A DNA stretch of 64,000 nucleotides from Billgrantia lactosivorans. GTDB taxonomy: Bacteria > Pseudomonadota > Gammaproteobacteria > Pseudomonadales > Halomonadaceae. Of the stretch, positions 9,001-17,360 are shown in pieces. Location of the stretch: positions 62,001 through 126,000 of the forward strand of contig NZ_QHGY01000006.1 in assembly GCF_003254665.1 (NCBI RefSeq), in the 5' to 3' direction. The position numbers were made by a program, and so were the translations under genes. The notes beneath the pieces are model-generated. The model saw nothing but the letters and a program-made list of their open reading frames with translations, ran no database searches and was not told where the DNA came from. How positions within the stretch are numbered: position 1 is the stretch's first letter; each line of letters begins with the position of its first letter.

Positions 9001-9761
9001 CCCCAGGCGATGATGTAGCCGGAGTTGTACCAGTCGGCCGACTCGGGCACGTCGGTCTGCTCGCCCCAGGTCTGCGGGCTGGCCGGCGGCAGGTCGCAGT
9101 ACCAGTCGTAGAAGCTCATGCACACGCCGCCGATCAGCGACAGGTAGCGGCTGCCCGCGGCGTAGCTGACCATCGACATGGCGGGAATCGGCGAGAAGCC
9201 GATGATGCGGTCAGGGCCGTACTGCTTGGCGGTGTAGACGTTGGAGGCGGCGATCAGCTCGTTGAGCTCGTCCCAGTCGGCACGCACGAAGCCGCCCATG
9301 CCGCGGGCGCGCTTGTACTGCTTGGTCTTGGCCGGGTCGGCAACGATGGAAGCCCAGGCGTCGACCGGGTCGCCGTGCTGCTGCTTGGCCTCGCGCCACA
9401 GCTTGAGCAGCGGCTTGCGGATCAGCGGGTACTTGAGGCGGTTGGCGCTGTACATGTACCAGGAGTAGCTGGCCCCGCGCGGGCAGCCCCGCGGCTCGTG
9501 GTTGGGCAGGTCCGGGCGAGTGCGCGGGTAGTCGGTCTGCTGGGTCTCCCAGGTGACCAGGCCGTTCTTGACGTAGATCTTCCAGCTGCAGGAGCCGGTG
9601 CAGTTCACGCCGTGGGTGGAGCGCACGATCTTGTCGTGCTGCCAGCGCTGACGGTAGCCGTCTTCCCAGCCACGGGACTCCTCGCGGGTCTCGCCATGGT
9701 CGTTGGCGAAGGGTTCGCGCGCCTTGCGGAAGAAATTCAGCCGATCTAAGAAGTGACTCAT
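5997..9761 (-). CDS. narG: Respiratory nitrate reductase alpha subunit (catalytic)
   Basis: NarG holds the bis-MGD molybdenum site that reduces nitrate to nitrite on the cytoplasmic side of the membrane. The start MSHFLDRL at 9761 gives 1,254 residues and aligns with the E. coli start; an upstream in-frame start would add 26 unrelated residues, and GGAG precedes 9761. FS0 ligands His50, Cys54, Cys58 and Cys93 match E. coli numbering. The molybdenum-ligand region reads EQTDVPESADWYNS near residue 220. The family stretch HMIGGYAQLSYSFNYYG lies near the C-terminus. Confidence 0.98.
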   Translation of the reverse strand: MSHFLDRLNFFRKAREPFANDHGETREESRGWEDGYRQRWQHDKIVRSTHGVNCTGSCSWKIYVKNGLVTWETQQTDYPRTRPDLPNHEPRGCPRGASYSWYMYSANRLKYPLIRKPLLKLWREAKQQHGDPVDAWASIVADPAKTKQYKRARGMGGFVRADWDELNELIAASNVYTAKQYGPDRIIGFSPIPAMSMVSYAAGSRYLSLIGGVCMSFYDWYCDLPPASPQTWGEQTDVPESADWYNSGYIIAWGSNVPQTRTPDAHFFTEVRYKGTKTVSITPDYAEVSKLTDEWLSVKQGTDAALGMAMGHVILKEFHLDKPSAYFTEYVRKYSDMPFLVELEAREDGSFVPGKQLRASDFEGAMGQDNNPEWKTVAWDELSDRLVVPNGSIGFRWGEKEENQGKWNLEEREAGGAEIKPLLTLAESHDDVARVAFPYFGGIAHEHFDHVAGNELLFHSLPAKRLKKADGTDILAVTVFDLMCANYGIDRGFGKEGEDDGATSYDQIRPYTPGWQEKITGVPAEQVARIAREFADNADKTRGRSMVIVGAAMNHWYHMDMNYRGLINMLVMCGCIGQSGGGWAHYVGQEKLRPQTGWTPLAFGLDWQRPPRHMNSTSFFYNHSSQWRYEKLEVKEILSPLANPADYSGSLIDFNVRSERMGWLPSAPQLGTNPLRLAEKAKAAGLSTKDYAVQQLKSGELAFAAEDPDNEQNFPRNLFVWRSNLLGSSGKGHEYMLKYLLGTRHGIQGKDLGEIGGVKPEEVKWHDEAPEGKLDLVVTLDFRMSSTCLYSDVVLPTATWYEKNDLNTSDMHPFIHPLTAATDPAWESRSDWDIYKGIAKAFSEVCIGHLGEETDLVTLPHQHDSPAELAQPEVKDWKKGECEPIPGKTMPALIEVKRNYPETYERFTSVGPLLETIGNGGKGIAWNTESEVELLGKLNYRKSEGPAKGRPKIESAIDAAEMILTLAPETNGNVAVKAWGALSKITGRDHTHLATPKHEEKIRFRDIVAQPRKIISSPTWSGLEDEHVSYNAGYTNVHELIPWRTVSGRQQFYQDHPWMRAFGESLLTYRPPINTKTITGFQLPEDNGNPTKALNWITPHQKWGIHSTYSDNLLMLTLNRGGPVVWMSETDAQEIGIEDNDWIELFNANGAITARAIVSQRVKAGMVMMYHAQERQVNVPGSEVTKTRGGMHNSVTRVCPKPTHMIGGYAQLSYSFNYYGTVGSNRDEFVLIRKMKNVDWLDGEGNDSVQETVK

Positions 9762-10073
9762 GGTCGATCTCCAGGCTCCTTGATGTGATGCGTGGCCGCC
9801 CGGGCCACCCCGCCTGCCGTGTCGTGCGCCGTGTACCACACGACCGCCGGGGCAGGTTCTTGAAGCGGAGTCTGGAGCATCGAACCGCGGATTACTGCCA
9901 GGTTACCTCCATATACACCCCCTCTACCCACAAGGTGATAGACCGTCCGGTCAAAGGGGGTTAGTCCGCCTGGCAGGGGCGACTCGCGACAACTCCGCGG
10001 CGCCCGGCGTCAACTCCCCTCCTTCCCGCCGCGCCACACTGCTCCTCATCGATCCCCCGTGCGAGGAGCCGCC
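9762..10073. promoter_or_regulatory. Divergent narG / cdhC regulatory region
   Basis: This 312-base gap separates the divergent narG and cdhC starts. On the plus strand it contains three TAC-type heptamers resembling NarL half-sites (TACYYMT): TACCTCC at 9904, TACACCC at 9914 and TACCCAC at 9925, each with one or more mismatches and spaced about one helical turn apart. It also holds the 12-bp palindrome GACCGTCCGGTC at 9941-9952 and the left copy of a direct repeat (9934-9982). I found no convincing FNR box here. GAGGAG at 10063 is the cdhC ribosome site. Confidence 0.5.
9934..9982 (+). repeat. Left 49-bp direct repeat flanking the carnitine cassette
   Basis: This stretch aligns without gaps to 15880-15928 (41 of 49 positions identical by eye). 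The right copy includes the last codons and stop of the NarK-like gene that ends at 15907. The left copy still reads S-R-P-C-Q-A-D-stop on the minus strand against A-R-P-R-Q-A-D-stop in the intact gene, so it looks like a remnant of that gene's 3' end sitting upstream of narG. Confidence 0.75.
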
Positions 10074-10994
10074 ATGAACCGCAACGTCATCCTGACCTGC
10101 GCCGTCACCGGCGCCGGCGACACCGTCGCCAAGAGTCCCCATGTGCCCGTTACCCCGAAGCAGATCGCCGAGGCCGCCACCGAGGCTGCCAAGGCCGGCG
10201 CCAGCGTGGCGCACCTGCATGTGCGCGACCCCGAGACCGGCGCCATCAGCCACTCCCTGGACCACTTCCGCGAGGTCGTGGAGCGCATCCGCGAGGCGGA
10301 CACCGATATCGTCATCAACCTCACCGCCGGCGGCGGCGGCGATTGGATCCCCGATGCCGCCGACCCCACCCGCGGCGGCCCAGGCACCGACATCCAGACC
10401 CCGGCCGAGCGACACGCCCCGGTAGGCGAGCTCTTGCCCGAGCTGTGTACCCTGGACTGCGGCAGCCTCAACTTCGGCGACATGGTCTATGTGAACCCCG
10501 CCGACTGGCTGCGCGAGCATGCCCGCCTGGTGCAGGCCGCCGGGGTCAAGCCGGAACTGGAGTGCTTCGATCTGGGCCATGTGTGGTTCGCCCGCCAGCT
10601 GCAGCAGGAGGGACTGCTCGACGACCACCCGCTGTTCCAGCTCTGCCTGGGTATTCCCTGGGGCGCCGAGGCGGATACCGAGACCATGCTGGCCATGCGC
10701 AACAAGCTGCCGGCGAACGCCAACTGGGCGGCCTTCGGCATCGGCCGCCAGCAGATGCCCATGGTGGCCCAGGCGGTGCTGCTGGGCGGCCATGCCCGGG
10801 TCGGCCTGGAGGACAACCTCTACCTGGAGAAGGGGGTGCTGGCCACCAACGGCCAACTGGTGGAGCGCGCCCGCACCCTGATCGAGAACCTCGGCGCCCG
10901 GGTGATGACGCCTGCCGAGACCCGTGCCCATCTGGGACTGCGCGACCCGCATAGCGGCCGCATCGTGGAGAAGGTTGCGGGGGGTGTCGCATGA
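10074..10994 (+). CDS. cdhC: 3-dehydrocarnitine cleavage enzyme (BKACE family)
   Basis: A 306-residue beta-keto acid cleavage enzyme (DUF849/BKACE). In carnitine catabolism this family converts 3-dehydrocarnitine plus acetyl-CoA to acetoacetate and betainyl-CoA. The metal-binding HLHVRD motif is near residue 50, followed by [20 protein letters not shown] and a C-terminal [14 protein letters not shown] sits six bases before the ATG, which favours 10074 over the upstream 10059 start. The stop overlaps cdhA by four bases. Function is assigned from family plus the cdhA-cdhB neighbours; BKACE members vary in substrate. Confidence 0.88.
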   Translation: MNRNVILTCAVTGAGDTVAKSPHVPVTPKQIAEAATEAAKAGASVAHLHVRDPETGAISHSLDHFREVVERIREADTDIVINLTAGGGGDWIPDAADPTRGGPGTDIQTPAERHAPVGELLPELCTLDCGSLNFGDMVYVNPADWLREHARLVQAAGVKPELECFDLGHVWFARQLQQEGLLDDHPLFQLCLGIPWGAEADTETMLAMRNKLPANANWAAFGIGRQQMPMVAQAVLLGGHARVGLEDNLYLEKGVLATNGQLVERARTLIENLGARVMTPAETRAHLGLRDPHSGRIVEKVAGGVA

Positions 10995-11947
10995 GTCAGC
11001 GTCTCGCCGTGATCGGCACCGGAGTGATCGGCAACGGCTGGATCGCCCGCGCCCTGGCCCAAGGGTGGGAGGTGGTGGCCTTCGACCCGGCCCCCGATGC
11101 CCCCGCGCGCACCCGGGCCTTCGTCGACAACGCCTGGCCAGCCCTCGAACGCCTGGGCCTGGCCGAGGGCGCCAGCCCCGCGCGGCTCTCCTTCGCGGAG
11201 AGCCTGGCGGTCGCCGTCGAAGGCGCCACCCTGATCCAGGAGAACGTCCCCGAGCGCCTCGAGCTCAAGCGCGAGATCCTCGCCGCCCTGGACGCCGCGG
11301 CGGCGCCCGAGGTGCCGATCGGTTCATCGACGTCCGGCTTCAAGCCCAGCGACCTGCAGCGCGACTGCACCCGAGCCCCGGGTCGGGTGATCGTCGCCCA
11401 CCCGTTCAACCCGGTCTACCTGCTGCCGCTGGTGGAACTGGTGGGCGGCGCGGCCACCGAGCCCGAGCAGCTCGATGCGGCCCGGACGCTCTACCGGGAA
11501 CTCGAGATGCGCCCGCTGGTGGTGCGCCGCGAGATCGAGGGGCACCTCGCCGACCGTCTGATGGAGGCGCTGTGGCGCGAGGCGCTGCACCTGGTCAACG
11601 ACGGCGTGGCCACCACCGAGGAGGTGGACGCCGCCGTGGTCTACGGCTGCGGCCTGCGCTGGTCGCTGATGGGCACCTTCCTCACCTTCCACCTGGCCGG
11701 CGGCGAAGCCGGCATGCGCTATATGCTCGAGCAGTTCGGCCCGGCCCTGAAGCTGCCCTGGACCAAGCTCGAGGCCCCCGAGCTCAGCGACGAGCTGATC
11801 GACAAGGTGGTCGAAGGCTGCGAGTACCAGGCCGCCGGCCGCCCGGTGAGCGAGCTCGACCGTCGCCGCGACGACTTCCTGGTGGAACTGCTCGGCCTGG
11901 TGCAGAAATACTGGCCGGAAGCCGAAGGCCTGGAGGGGCGCATCTGA
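10991..11947 (+). CDS. cdhA: L-carnitine 3-dehydrogenase
   Basis: A 318-residue NAD-dependent 3-hydroxyacyl-CoA-dehydrogenase-like protein that oxidises L-carnitine to 3-dehydrocarnitine. The Rossmann motif [11 protein letters not shown] is at residues 7-17, IGSSTSGF and the catalytic-region [15 protein letters not shown] follow near 110-150, and the C-terminal dimer domain contains [16 protein letters not shown]. Length and gene neighbours match carnitine dehydrogenases of pseudomonads. It overlaps cdhC (ATGA) and shares one base with cdhB (TGATG), so the three are one operon. Confidence 0.92.
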   Translation: MSQRLAVIGTGVIGNGWIARALAQGWEVVAFDPAPDAPARTRAFVDNAWPALERLGLAEGASPARLSFAESLAVAVEGATLIQENVPERLELKREILAALDAAAAPEVPIGSSTSGFKPSDLQRDCTRAPGRVIVAHPFNPVYLLPLVELVGGAATEPEQLDAARTLYRELEMRPLVVRREIEGHLADRLMEALWREALHLVNDGVATTEEVDAAVVYGCGLRWSLMGTFLTFHLAGGEAGMRYMLEQFGPALKLPWTKLEAPELSDELIDKVVEGCEYQAAGRPVSELDRRRDDFLVELLGLVQKYWPEAEGLEGRI

Positions 11948-12402
11948 TGCAGATTCTGGAAACCCGCGTCGCCCCGGCGTGGGTCGACTACAACGGCCAT
12001 ATGAACGATGCCGAATACGCCAGGGTCTTCTCCCTGGCGGTGGAGGCGCTGATGGAGCATATCGGCCTGGACGCCGCCGGCCGCGATCGCCACCGCTATA
12101 CGCTCTACACCCTGGAGACCCATCTCTGCTACCGCCGCGAGGCCCACGAAGGCCAGCCGCTGCGGGTCACGCTGACCCTGCTCGACCGCGACGCCAAGCG
12201 GCTGCATGTCTTCTTCGAGATGCAGGACGCCGAAGGCAACCTGCTGGCCACCAGCGAGCAGATGCTGATGGGCATGAATCGCGAGAGTGGCCGTCCCGAT
12301 ACCTTCCCGGCGCCGGTGGCCGAGGCGATTGCGAGTCTGCCGAGTGCCGCCCCCGGCGCCTGGCCGGCGCTCGCCGGTCGCACCCTCGGCATCCGACGCT
12401 GA
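11947..12402 (+). CDS. cdhB: Betainyl-CoA thioesterase (hot-dog fold)
   Basis: A 151-residue acyl-CoA thioesterase that completes the module by hydrolysing betainyl-CoA to glycine betaine and CoA. The opening VDYNGHMNDAEYARVF is the standard 4HBT hot-dog motif with a conserved Asn-Gly-His-Met. It starts at the cdhA stop codon and is followed four bases after its own stop by an esterase gene. The product, glycine betaine, is an osmoprotectant, which would suit a halophile; that link is inference. Confidence 0.9.
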   Translation: MQILETRVAPAWVDYNGHMNDAEYARVFSLAVEALMEHIGLDAAGRDRHRYTLYTLETHLCYRREAHEGQPLRVTLTLLDRDAKRLHVFFEMQDAEGNLLATSEQMLMGMNRESGRPDTFPAPVAEAIASLPSAAPGAWPALAGRTLGIRR

Positions 12403-12406
12403 CGGA

Positions 12407-13234
12407 ATGGAAGTCGCCACCTTTGTCCAGCGCTTCGCCGCTGGGCTGAGCGACCTCGGGGGCGTGCCCCTGGCAGTGGCGCGCCCGCGCTACGAGGCCC
12501 TCTGCGCCAGCTTCGCCCCACCCGATCCACCGGGAATGCGGGTCGAGGACAGCGCCCTCGGCGGCGTGGCGGTACGTCGTTTTCTGCCCGATCGCGCCAG
12601 GCCCGGTACGGTACTCTTCGTGCATGGCGGCGGCTTTACCCTCGGCTCGGTGACGAGCCACCACGGGGTAGCGGCAAGCCTCGCCCAATTCCTGGGCCGC
12701 AAGGTGTTCAGCGTCGACTATCGCCTGGCCCCGGAGGCCGACTACGCGGCCATGCTCGCCGACTGCCGGGCGGTGGCCGAAGCCATCGCCCCCATCGCCC
12801 TGGTGGGCGACAGCGCCGGCGGCCGGCTGGTGCTGGACATGGCCGGGACTTGGACCCAGACCCGGGCGGACACCGTGCCACCCCTGGGACTGATCTATCC
12901 CCCACTGGGCGCCCCCGATGCAGCCGAGCTGGGCCCGGATGCCCCGCTGCTCTCCCGGGCCGAGGTCCTCCAACTGGGCCAGTGGGTGGCCCCCCTGCCC
13001 CCCACCCCGGCCATGCCCCCGGCGTCCCTGGTCGAGGTGCTGGCGGTGGAGCACGACCCCCTGACCCGTCCCCTCGAGACCGCCGTGGCCGCCTGGCGCC
13101 GCCAGGGCGCCCGGGTCGGCTACCGCTGCGCGCCCGGCATGGTGCACGCCGCCCTCCACGCTCAGGCCCACCTCCCCGCCATGGGCAAGGCCTGGCAGGC
13201 GTTCTGCCGGGCCCTGGCCGGCCATCTGGCATAA
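12407..13234 (+). CDS. Alpha/beta hydrolase, HSL-type esterase of the carnitine operon
   Basis: A 275-residue esterase of the hormone-sensitive-lipase type. The oxyanion motif HGGGF is near residue 75 and the nucleophile motif GDSAGG near 130; a His near 245 (MVHAAL) and an upstream Asp (EHDPL) could complete the triad. The ATG at 12407, four bases after cdhB with GACGGA upstream, is preferred to an earlier in-frame start lying within cdhB. A similar lipolytic gene sits beside cdhBA in pseudomonads. Release of carnitine from O-acylcarnitines is a plausible, unproven role. Confidence 0.85.
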   Translation: MEVATFVQRFAAGLSDLGGVPLAVARPRYEALCASFAPPDPPGMRVEDSALGGVAVRRFLPDRARPGTVLFVHGGGFTLGSVTSHHGVAASLAQFLGRKVFSVDYRLAPEADYAAMLADCRAVAEAIAPIALVGDSAGGRLVLDMAGTWTQTRADTVPPLGLIYPPLGAPDAAELGPDAPLLSRAEVLQLGQWVAPLPPTPAMPPASLVEVLAVEHDPLTRPLETAVAAWRRQGARVGYRCAPGMVHAALHAQAHLPAMGKAWQAFCRALAGHLA

Positions 13235-13348
13235 GTGCCGAGCCCCTCAGGTCTGCGGCTCGTGGCGATTTCGCTTCGCCTGGTGACAAGTCTGGCGGCC
13301 CAGATCCCATAGGCTGAAGCGACAACAACAGCAAACACGGGCCCTGCC

Positions 13349-14734
13349 ATGAAACACGACTACCTGACCACCCTCGCCTCGGTACTCACCATCGGCGCCC
13401 TGCTCGGCGCCATCACCCTCTTCCCCACCCAGTTCGAGGTCGGCCTCGAGCTGGCCAAATCCCAGGTGATCGGCAACTTCGGCTTCCTCTTTACCTACCC
13501 GGCCTTCGCCGCCTCGCTGTTCTTCCTGGTGGCCGCCGTCACTCCCCTGGGCCGCCTGCGCTTCGGCGAGGGGCCACCGGAATTCTCCACCCCCAGCTGG
13601 ATGGGCATGCTGTTCTCCACCGGCATGGGCATCGCCCTGCTCACCTGGGGCGTCAGCGAGCCGCGCTACCACGTCGAGGCGGGCATGAGTTCCCACGAGG
13701 CGCTGCTCACCGCCTTCAACCACTGGGGCCTCCTGGCCTGGGTCGGCTACCTGGGGGTGGGGGTGATGTTCGCTCACGCGCTCTACAACCTGAATATCAC
13801 CAAGCCCGCCGAGCGCCTGCTGGGGAACGGCTTCCTCAGCCGCCTCAACCTGGTGAGCCTGGTGGTGGCCACGGTGATCGGCCTGTCGCTGACCTTCTCC
13901 TACGCCAGCACGCCGCTGCGCCAGGCGCTGGCCGACGGGCTCGGCCTGGAGGTGAGCAACGCCGCCATGATCCTGACCCTGACCGCCTTCGCCATCCTCT
14001 CCTCGGTCTCGGGGCTCCAGCGCGGCATCAAGTGGCTGAGCAACTACAACAGCGTCTTCGCCCTGACACTGATGCTGGCGGTCTTCGTGCTCACCTTCCC
14101 CGCGGAGATCCTCAAGCAGTTCGGCTTGCTGCTGCCGGAGTACCTGGTGCGCTATCCGGCCATGGCCACCGATATCGGCCTCGGCGACCCCGAGCGCAAG
14201 GCCTGGCTGGCCGACTGGCTCTACGCCTTCGAGGCCTCCTGGTACGGCTGGTTCATCTTCACCGGGGTCTTCATAGCGCGCATCTCCAAGGGCCGCACCC
14301 TGCGCGAGCTGGTGCTGGGCATCCTCATCGTGCCCACCCTGCTGACCTGCTTCTGGTTCGTCACCTTCGGCCTGGCCGGGCTCGAGGCCGATGTCGAGGA
14401 CGTCTTCCAACTGGTGCGCGGCCTCGACACCAGCGGGATCCTGTCGCTGGTGCTGCTGCTCAATATCCTGCTGTTCTTCGTCACCAGCGCCGACTCGGCG
14501 GGCCTGGTGTGCGAGATGCTCACCGCCAAGCGCACGCGAATCTTCTGGATCCTGGCCATGGCCACCCTGGCCATCGTCATCGGCTGGCTGGGCGGCGACG
14601 TCTACCGGGTGATCCTGACCCTGATCTCGGTCACCGCCATTCCGGTGGCAATCGGCATCTTCGCCCTCACCTTCGGCTTCCTGCGTCGCGTGCTGCCGCG
14701 GCGCGCGGCCGGCCTCGAGCAGTCGCCGGACTAG
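13349..14734 (+). CDS. BCCT-family carnitine/betaine transporter
   Basis: A 461-residue inner-membrane secondary carrier of the betaine-choline-carnitine family, with about 12 hydrophobic segments. Diagnostic motifs are GMGIALLTWGVSEP near residues 90-105 and the segment SWYGWFIFTGVFIARISKGRT near 300-320. It is shorter than osmoregulated BetP-type members and lacks a long charged C-terminal tail, so it is probably a nutrient carrier rather than an osmosensor. It lies 114 bases after the esterase and convergent with cdhR. Carnitine as substrate is inferred from the operon. Confidence 0.9.
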   Translation: MKHDYLTTLASVLTIGALLGAITLFPTQFEVGLELAKSQVIGNFGFLFTYPAFAASLFFLVAAVTPLGRLRFGEGPPEFSTPSWMGMLFSTGMGIALLTWGVSEPRYHVEAGMSSHEALLTAFNHWGLLAWVGYLGVGVMFAHALYNLNITKPAERLLGNGFLSRLNLVSLVVATVIGLSLTFSYASTPLRQALADGLGLEVSNAAMILTLTAFAILSSVSGLQRGIKWLSNYNSVFALTLMLAVFVLTFPAEILKQFGLLLPEYLVRYPAMATDIGLGDPERKAWLADWLYAFEASWYGWFIFTGVFIARISKGRTLRELVLGILIVPTLLTCFWFVTFGLAGLEADVEDVFQLVRGLDTSGILSLVLLLNILLFFVTSADSAGLVCEMLTAKRTRIFWILAMATLAIVIGWLGGDVYRVILTLISVTAIPVAIGIFALTFGFLRRVLPRRAAGLEQSPD

Positions 14735-14809
14735 TCGCGGGCGGGCCGGCCAGCCAGGACCTGCCACAGAAAGGTGGCCGAGACGCGCAGCGACCCGCCG
14801 AGTTCCAAC

Positions 14810-15778
14810 CTACCCAGCCGCCCGCCGCGCCTGGCGCGGCGAGTGCCCATACTGGACGCGGAAAGCGCGGGAGAAGCTGGAGCCGGAGGTGAAGCCGCAG
14901 GCCAGGCCCACCGTGAGCACGTCCATATCGGTCTCGGTGAGCAGGTGCCGGGCCCGCTCCAGGCGCAGCTGCAGGTACCACTGGCGGGGCGAGGTACCCA
15001 GCTGCTGCTCGAAGAGCCGCTGCAGCTGGCGCGGCGAGACGCCGCTACGGCGGGCCACCTCGGCGAGCGACAGCGGCTCTTCCAGATACCGCTCCATCAG
15101 GGCCACCGCCTCCACCAGGCGACGGTTATGGGTGCCGAGGCGGCGCGCCAAGGTCATGCGCTGCTGGTCGCGACGGCTGCGCAGTCGTTCATGGATCAAT
15201 TGCTCGGAGACGTCGATGGCCAGCCCTGCGCCATGGCGCAGGGAGATCACCTCGAGGGACAGGTCCATGGCAGCCGCGCCGCCGGCGCAGGAGAAGCGGC
15301 GCTCACGGATCTCGAACAGCTCGTCGCTGGTCTCGATGGAGGGGAAGCGCTCGCGGAAGGCGGGCAGGCTCTCCCAGTGCAGGGTCACCCGCTCACCCTT
15401 CAAGAGGCCCGCCGCGGCCAGCAGGAAGCAGCCGGTGTCGAGCCCCCCCAGGGCACAGCCGGCCTGGTCGAGGCGGTGCAGCCAGGCCATCAGCGGCCGG
15501 CTCAGGTGCGCCTCCGGCTCGAAGCCGCTGCACACCGCCAGGGCGGGCAGCCGCTTCACCTCGGCGATGGCCTGATCGGCGAGCAAGGTCATGCCGTTGG
15601 AGGCGGTGACTGGCCCGCCGTCCTCGCTGATCAGGATCCAGTCGAACAGCGGCCGGCCGCTGATGCGATTGGCGATGCGCAGCGGCTCCACCGCCGAGAA
15701 GAAGGCCATCATCGAGAAGCGGGGCAATAGCAGGAAGCCGATGCTCTCGGGCAACGGCCCGCGATAGTCCAGGCGCAT
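14810..15778 (-). CDS. cdhR: GATase1-like AraC-family regulator of carnitine catabolism
   Basis: A 322-residue transcription regulator with an N-terminal DJ-1/PfpI (GATase1-like) ligand domain, about residues 10-190, and a C-terminal AraC-type double helix-turn-helix, about 220-320 (LSLAEVARRSGVSPRQLQRLF and VGLACGFTSGSSFSRAFR). This is the architecture of CdhR and GbdR, which activate carnitine and glycine-betaine genes. The start at 15778 has AGAGGAG seven bases upstream; a longer start at 15844 lacks this. It converges on the BCCT gene and presumably activates the cdhC promoter. Confidence 0.88.
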   Translation of the reverse strand: MRLDYRGPLPESIGFLLLPRFSMMAFFSAVEPLRIANRISGRPLFDWILISEDGGPVTASNGMTLLADQAIAEVKRLPALAVCSGFEPEAHLSRPLMAWLHRLDQAGCALGGLDTGCFLLAAAGLLKGERVTLHWESLPAFRERFPSIETSDELFEIRERRFSCAGGAAAMDLSLEVISLRHGAGLAIDVSEQLIHERLRSRRDQQRMTLARRLGTHNRRLVEAVALMERYLEEPLSLAEVARRSGVSPRQLQRLFEQQLGTSPRQWYLQLRLERARHLLTETDMDVLTVGLACGFTSGSSFSRAFRVQYGHSPRQARRAAG

Positions 15779-15836
15779 GGGCGACTCCTCTCGGCGCGCT
15801 TTTCCGGCAGCATCGCCTGGCGGCGCGGCGCTGACT

Positions 15837-15863
15837 ATGCGCAATACGTCATACCTTGTGCAT
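15837..15863. promoter_or_regulatory. Inverted repeat upstream of cdhR
   Basis: ATGCGCAA and TTGTGCAT form an inverted repeat with one mismatch and an 11-base spacer, 59 bases upstream of the cdhR start. It may be an autoregulatory operator. No matching copy was noticed upstream of cdhC. Confidence 0.35.
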
Positions 15864-15879
15864 CAGCCGCCAGACCTGA

Positions 15880-15928
15880 GGTGATAGCAGGCCCGCTGAA
15901 GGGGGGTTAGTCCGCCTGGCGGGGGCGA
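15880..15928 (+). repeat. Right 49-bp direct repeat flanking the carnitine cassette
   Basis: This is the parental-looking copy. It covers the last seven codons and stop of the NarK-like carrier gene plus the 27 bases beyond the stop. It matches 9934-9982 without gaps, the longest identical block being TTAGTCCGCCTGGC. Confidence 0.75.
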
Positions 15929-17184
15929 GCCTTGCCCTTACCGGCACTGGCATCCCACAACATCACCAGCATGCACACCGCGAGCGCGGCGTAGAGGAAC
16001 ATGAAGCCGGCGGTGCGCACGCCGATCCATTCGTTGCCGAACACGAACATCAGCGGCAGCGCGGCGGCGAACAGCCCGCCCAGCGCCAGCGCGAGGCCGC
16101 CCGAGCGCACCATGTCGTCGCCGTGGTCGCGGTGGATCAGGCACATCAGGCTGCCCTTGCCGATGCCCATGGCCAGGCCCATGACGGCGAGCAATGCGGC
16201 GAAGCCGGGCAGCGGCATGGAGAACTCCAGCGCCAGGTCGCCGTGCACGCCGTGGATCTGCATGCTGAAGTCGGGGTAGGAGAGCAGGAACAGGCAGGCC
16301 ATCACGCAGGCGCTGACCCACCAGCGCAGGTCGCGGAAGTCGCGCCGGTCGGCCAGCGCCCCGCCGAGGATCTGGCCCAGCCCGCCGGGCAGGGTGAAGA
16401 CCAGCGCCCACAGCGACGCCGCCATCAGCGACAGGCGGTACTGCGCCATGAGATAGGCGGGCAGCCACAGCGCCAGCGCCACGAAGGCGCCGTAGAAGAA
16501 GCTGTAGTAGAGCGCCAGGCGACACGCCGCGGCCGGCGGCAGCCCGCCCGGCAGTGCCGCGCCAACCCTTGCGCTCGGCACCCCCGAGGGGCGCGGCGAC
16601 TCCTCGGCGAACACCCACAGCAGCAGCGCCACCAGCAGGATCGGCAAGAGGTAGAGCTTGGGCGCCATGGGCCAGCCGTAGGCCTGGCTGATCAGTGGCA
16701 GCAGGAAGTAGGTGAGGCCGGCGCCGAGCATGCCGGCGCCGTAGAGGCCCAGCGCCAGACCGGCGTGGCGCCGCGGGCACAGCGCCGCCACGTAGACCAG
16801 CCCCGCGGCCAGCGAGCCGGCGCCCACCCCCAGCCCGGCCCCGGCGAGCAGGAACTCCCAGTAATCGTTGGAGTAGGCGATGGCCCACAGCAGCGGGCAG
16901 ATCATCAGCAGGCAGCCGATCATCACGCGCCGGCCGCCCACCAGGCGCGCCAGCGCCGCCAGCGGCAGCGCGGCGAGCGCGCCGGTGAACATCGGCATGG
17001 CCAGCAGCACGGCGAACTGCACCTCGCCGAAGCCCAGCGCCTGCTTGAGCTCGATGCCGAGCACGGCAAAGATGGTCCAGCTGGCAAACACCAGGGCGAA
17101 GGCCAGCGGCGACAGCAGCACGACCACCAGCGAGCGATAGTCGACCTGCTGGCCCACGACGGGGGCTTTCTCGGCGGACGTCAT
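15907..17184 (-). CDS. NarK-like major facilitator (third NNP-type carrier)
   Basis: A 425-residue, 12-helix MFS protein. Its SPLAFALVFASWTIFAVLGIELKQALGF opening and glycine-rich helices (LYGAGMLGAGL near 160 and GIGKGSLMCLI near 350) place it among nitrate/nitrite porters, though it is more divergent than the two NarK proteins downstream. The start at 17184 (MTSAEKAP) is chosen because the upstream extension is not hydrophobic; no strong ribosome site is visible. It is divergent from narX with 176 bases between. A partial copy of its 3' end upstream of narG suggests it once lay directly before narGHJI. Confidence 0.82.
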   Translation of the reverse strand: MTSAEKAPVVGQQVDYRSLVVVLLSPLAFALVFASWTIFAVLGIELKQALGFGEVQFAVLLAMPMFTGALAALPLAALARLVGGRRVMIGCLLMICPLLWAIAYSNDYWEFLLAGAGLGVGAGSLAAGLVYVAALCPRRHAGLALGLYGAGMLGAGLTYFLLPLISQAYGWPMAPKLYLLPILLVALLLWVFAEESPRPSGVPSARVGAALPGGLPPAAACRLALYYSFFYGAFVALALWLPAYLMAQYRLSLMAASLWALVFTLPGGLGQILGGALADRRDFRDLRWWVSACVMACLFLLSYPDFSMQIHGVHGDLALEFSMPLPGFAALLAVMGLAMGIGKGSLMCLIHRDHGDDMVRSGGLALALGGLFAAALPLMFVFGNEWIGVRTAGFMFLYAALAVCMLVMLWDASAGKGKARPRQAD

Positions 17185-17258
17185 GAACGGTGGGTCTCGT
17201 GGCGAGGTCGAAGAGATTCTCGTTCCCCCATGGGTCGGGGTCAAAAGGGCATACGAGG

Positions 17259-17265
17259 TACCTCT
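17259..17265 (+). promoter_or_regulatory. Possible NarL heptamer between the carrier gene and narX
   Basis: TACCTCT fits the NarL heptamer TACYYMT and lies about 100 bases upstream of the narX start and 75 bases upstream of the divergent carrier start. A single heptamer can occur by chance. Confidence 0.3.
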
Positions 17266-17360
17266 TTGGTAGAAACGGCGGGCACGGCCCGGTAGGATGC
17301 GCCACCGCCCCTTGGGGTATAGTGTCCCCAGGCCCGTCATCTTTCGGAGTTCGCGCCCCC

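Noticed and set aside
6150-9749. 1,199-codon open frame on the plus strand opposite narG
   Set aside because: It is the complementary-frame shadow of narG; its translation is Val/Gly/His-rich low-complexity sequence and narG is unmistakable.
9941-9954. FNR box upstream of narG (GACCGTCCGGTCAA)
   Set aside because: The halves do not fit TTGAT-N4-ATCAA; it is better described as a GACCG-TC-CGGTC palindrome with an adjoining TTGAC.
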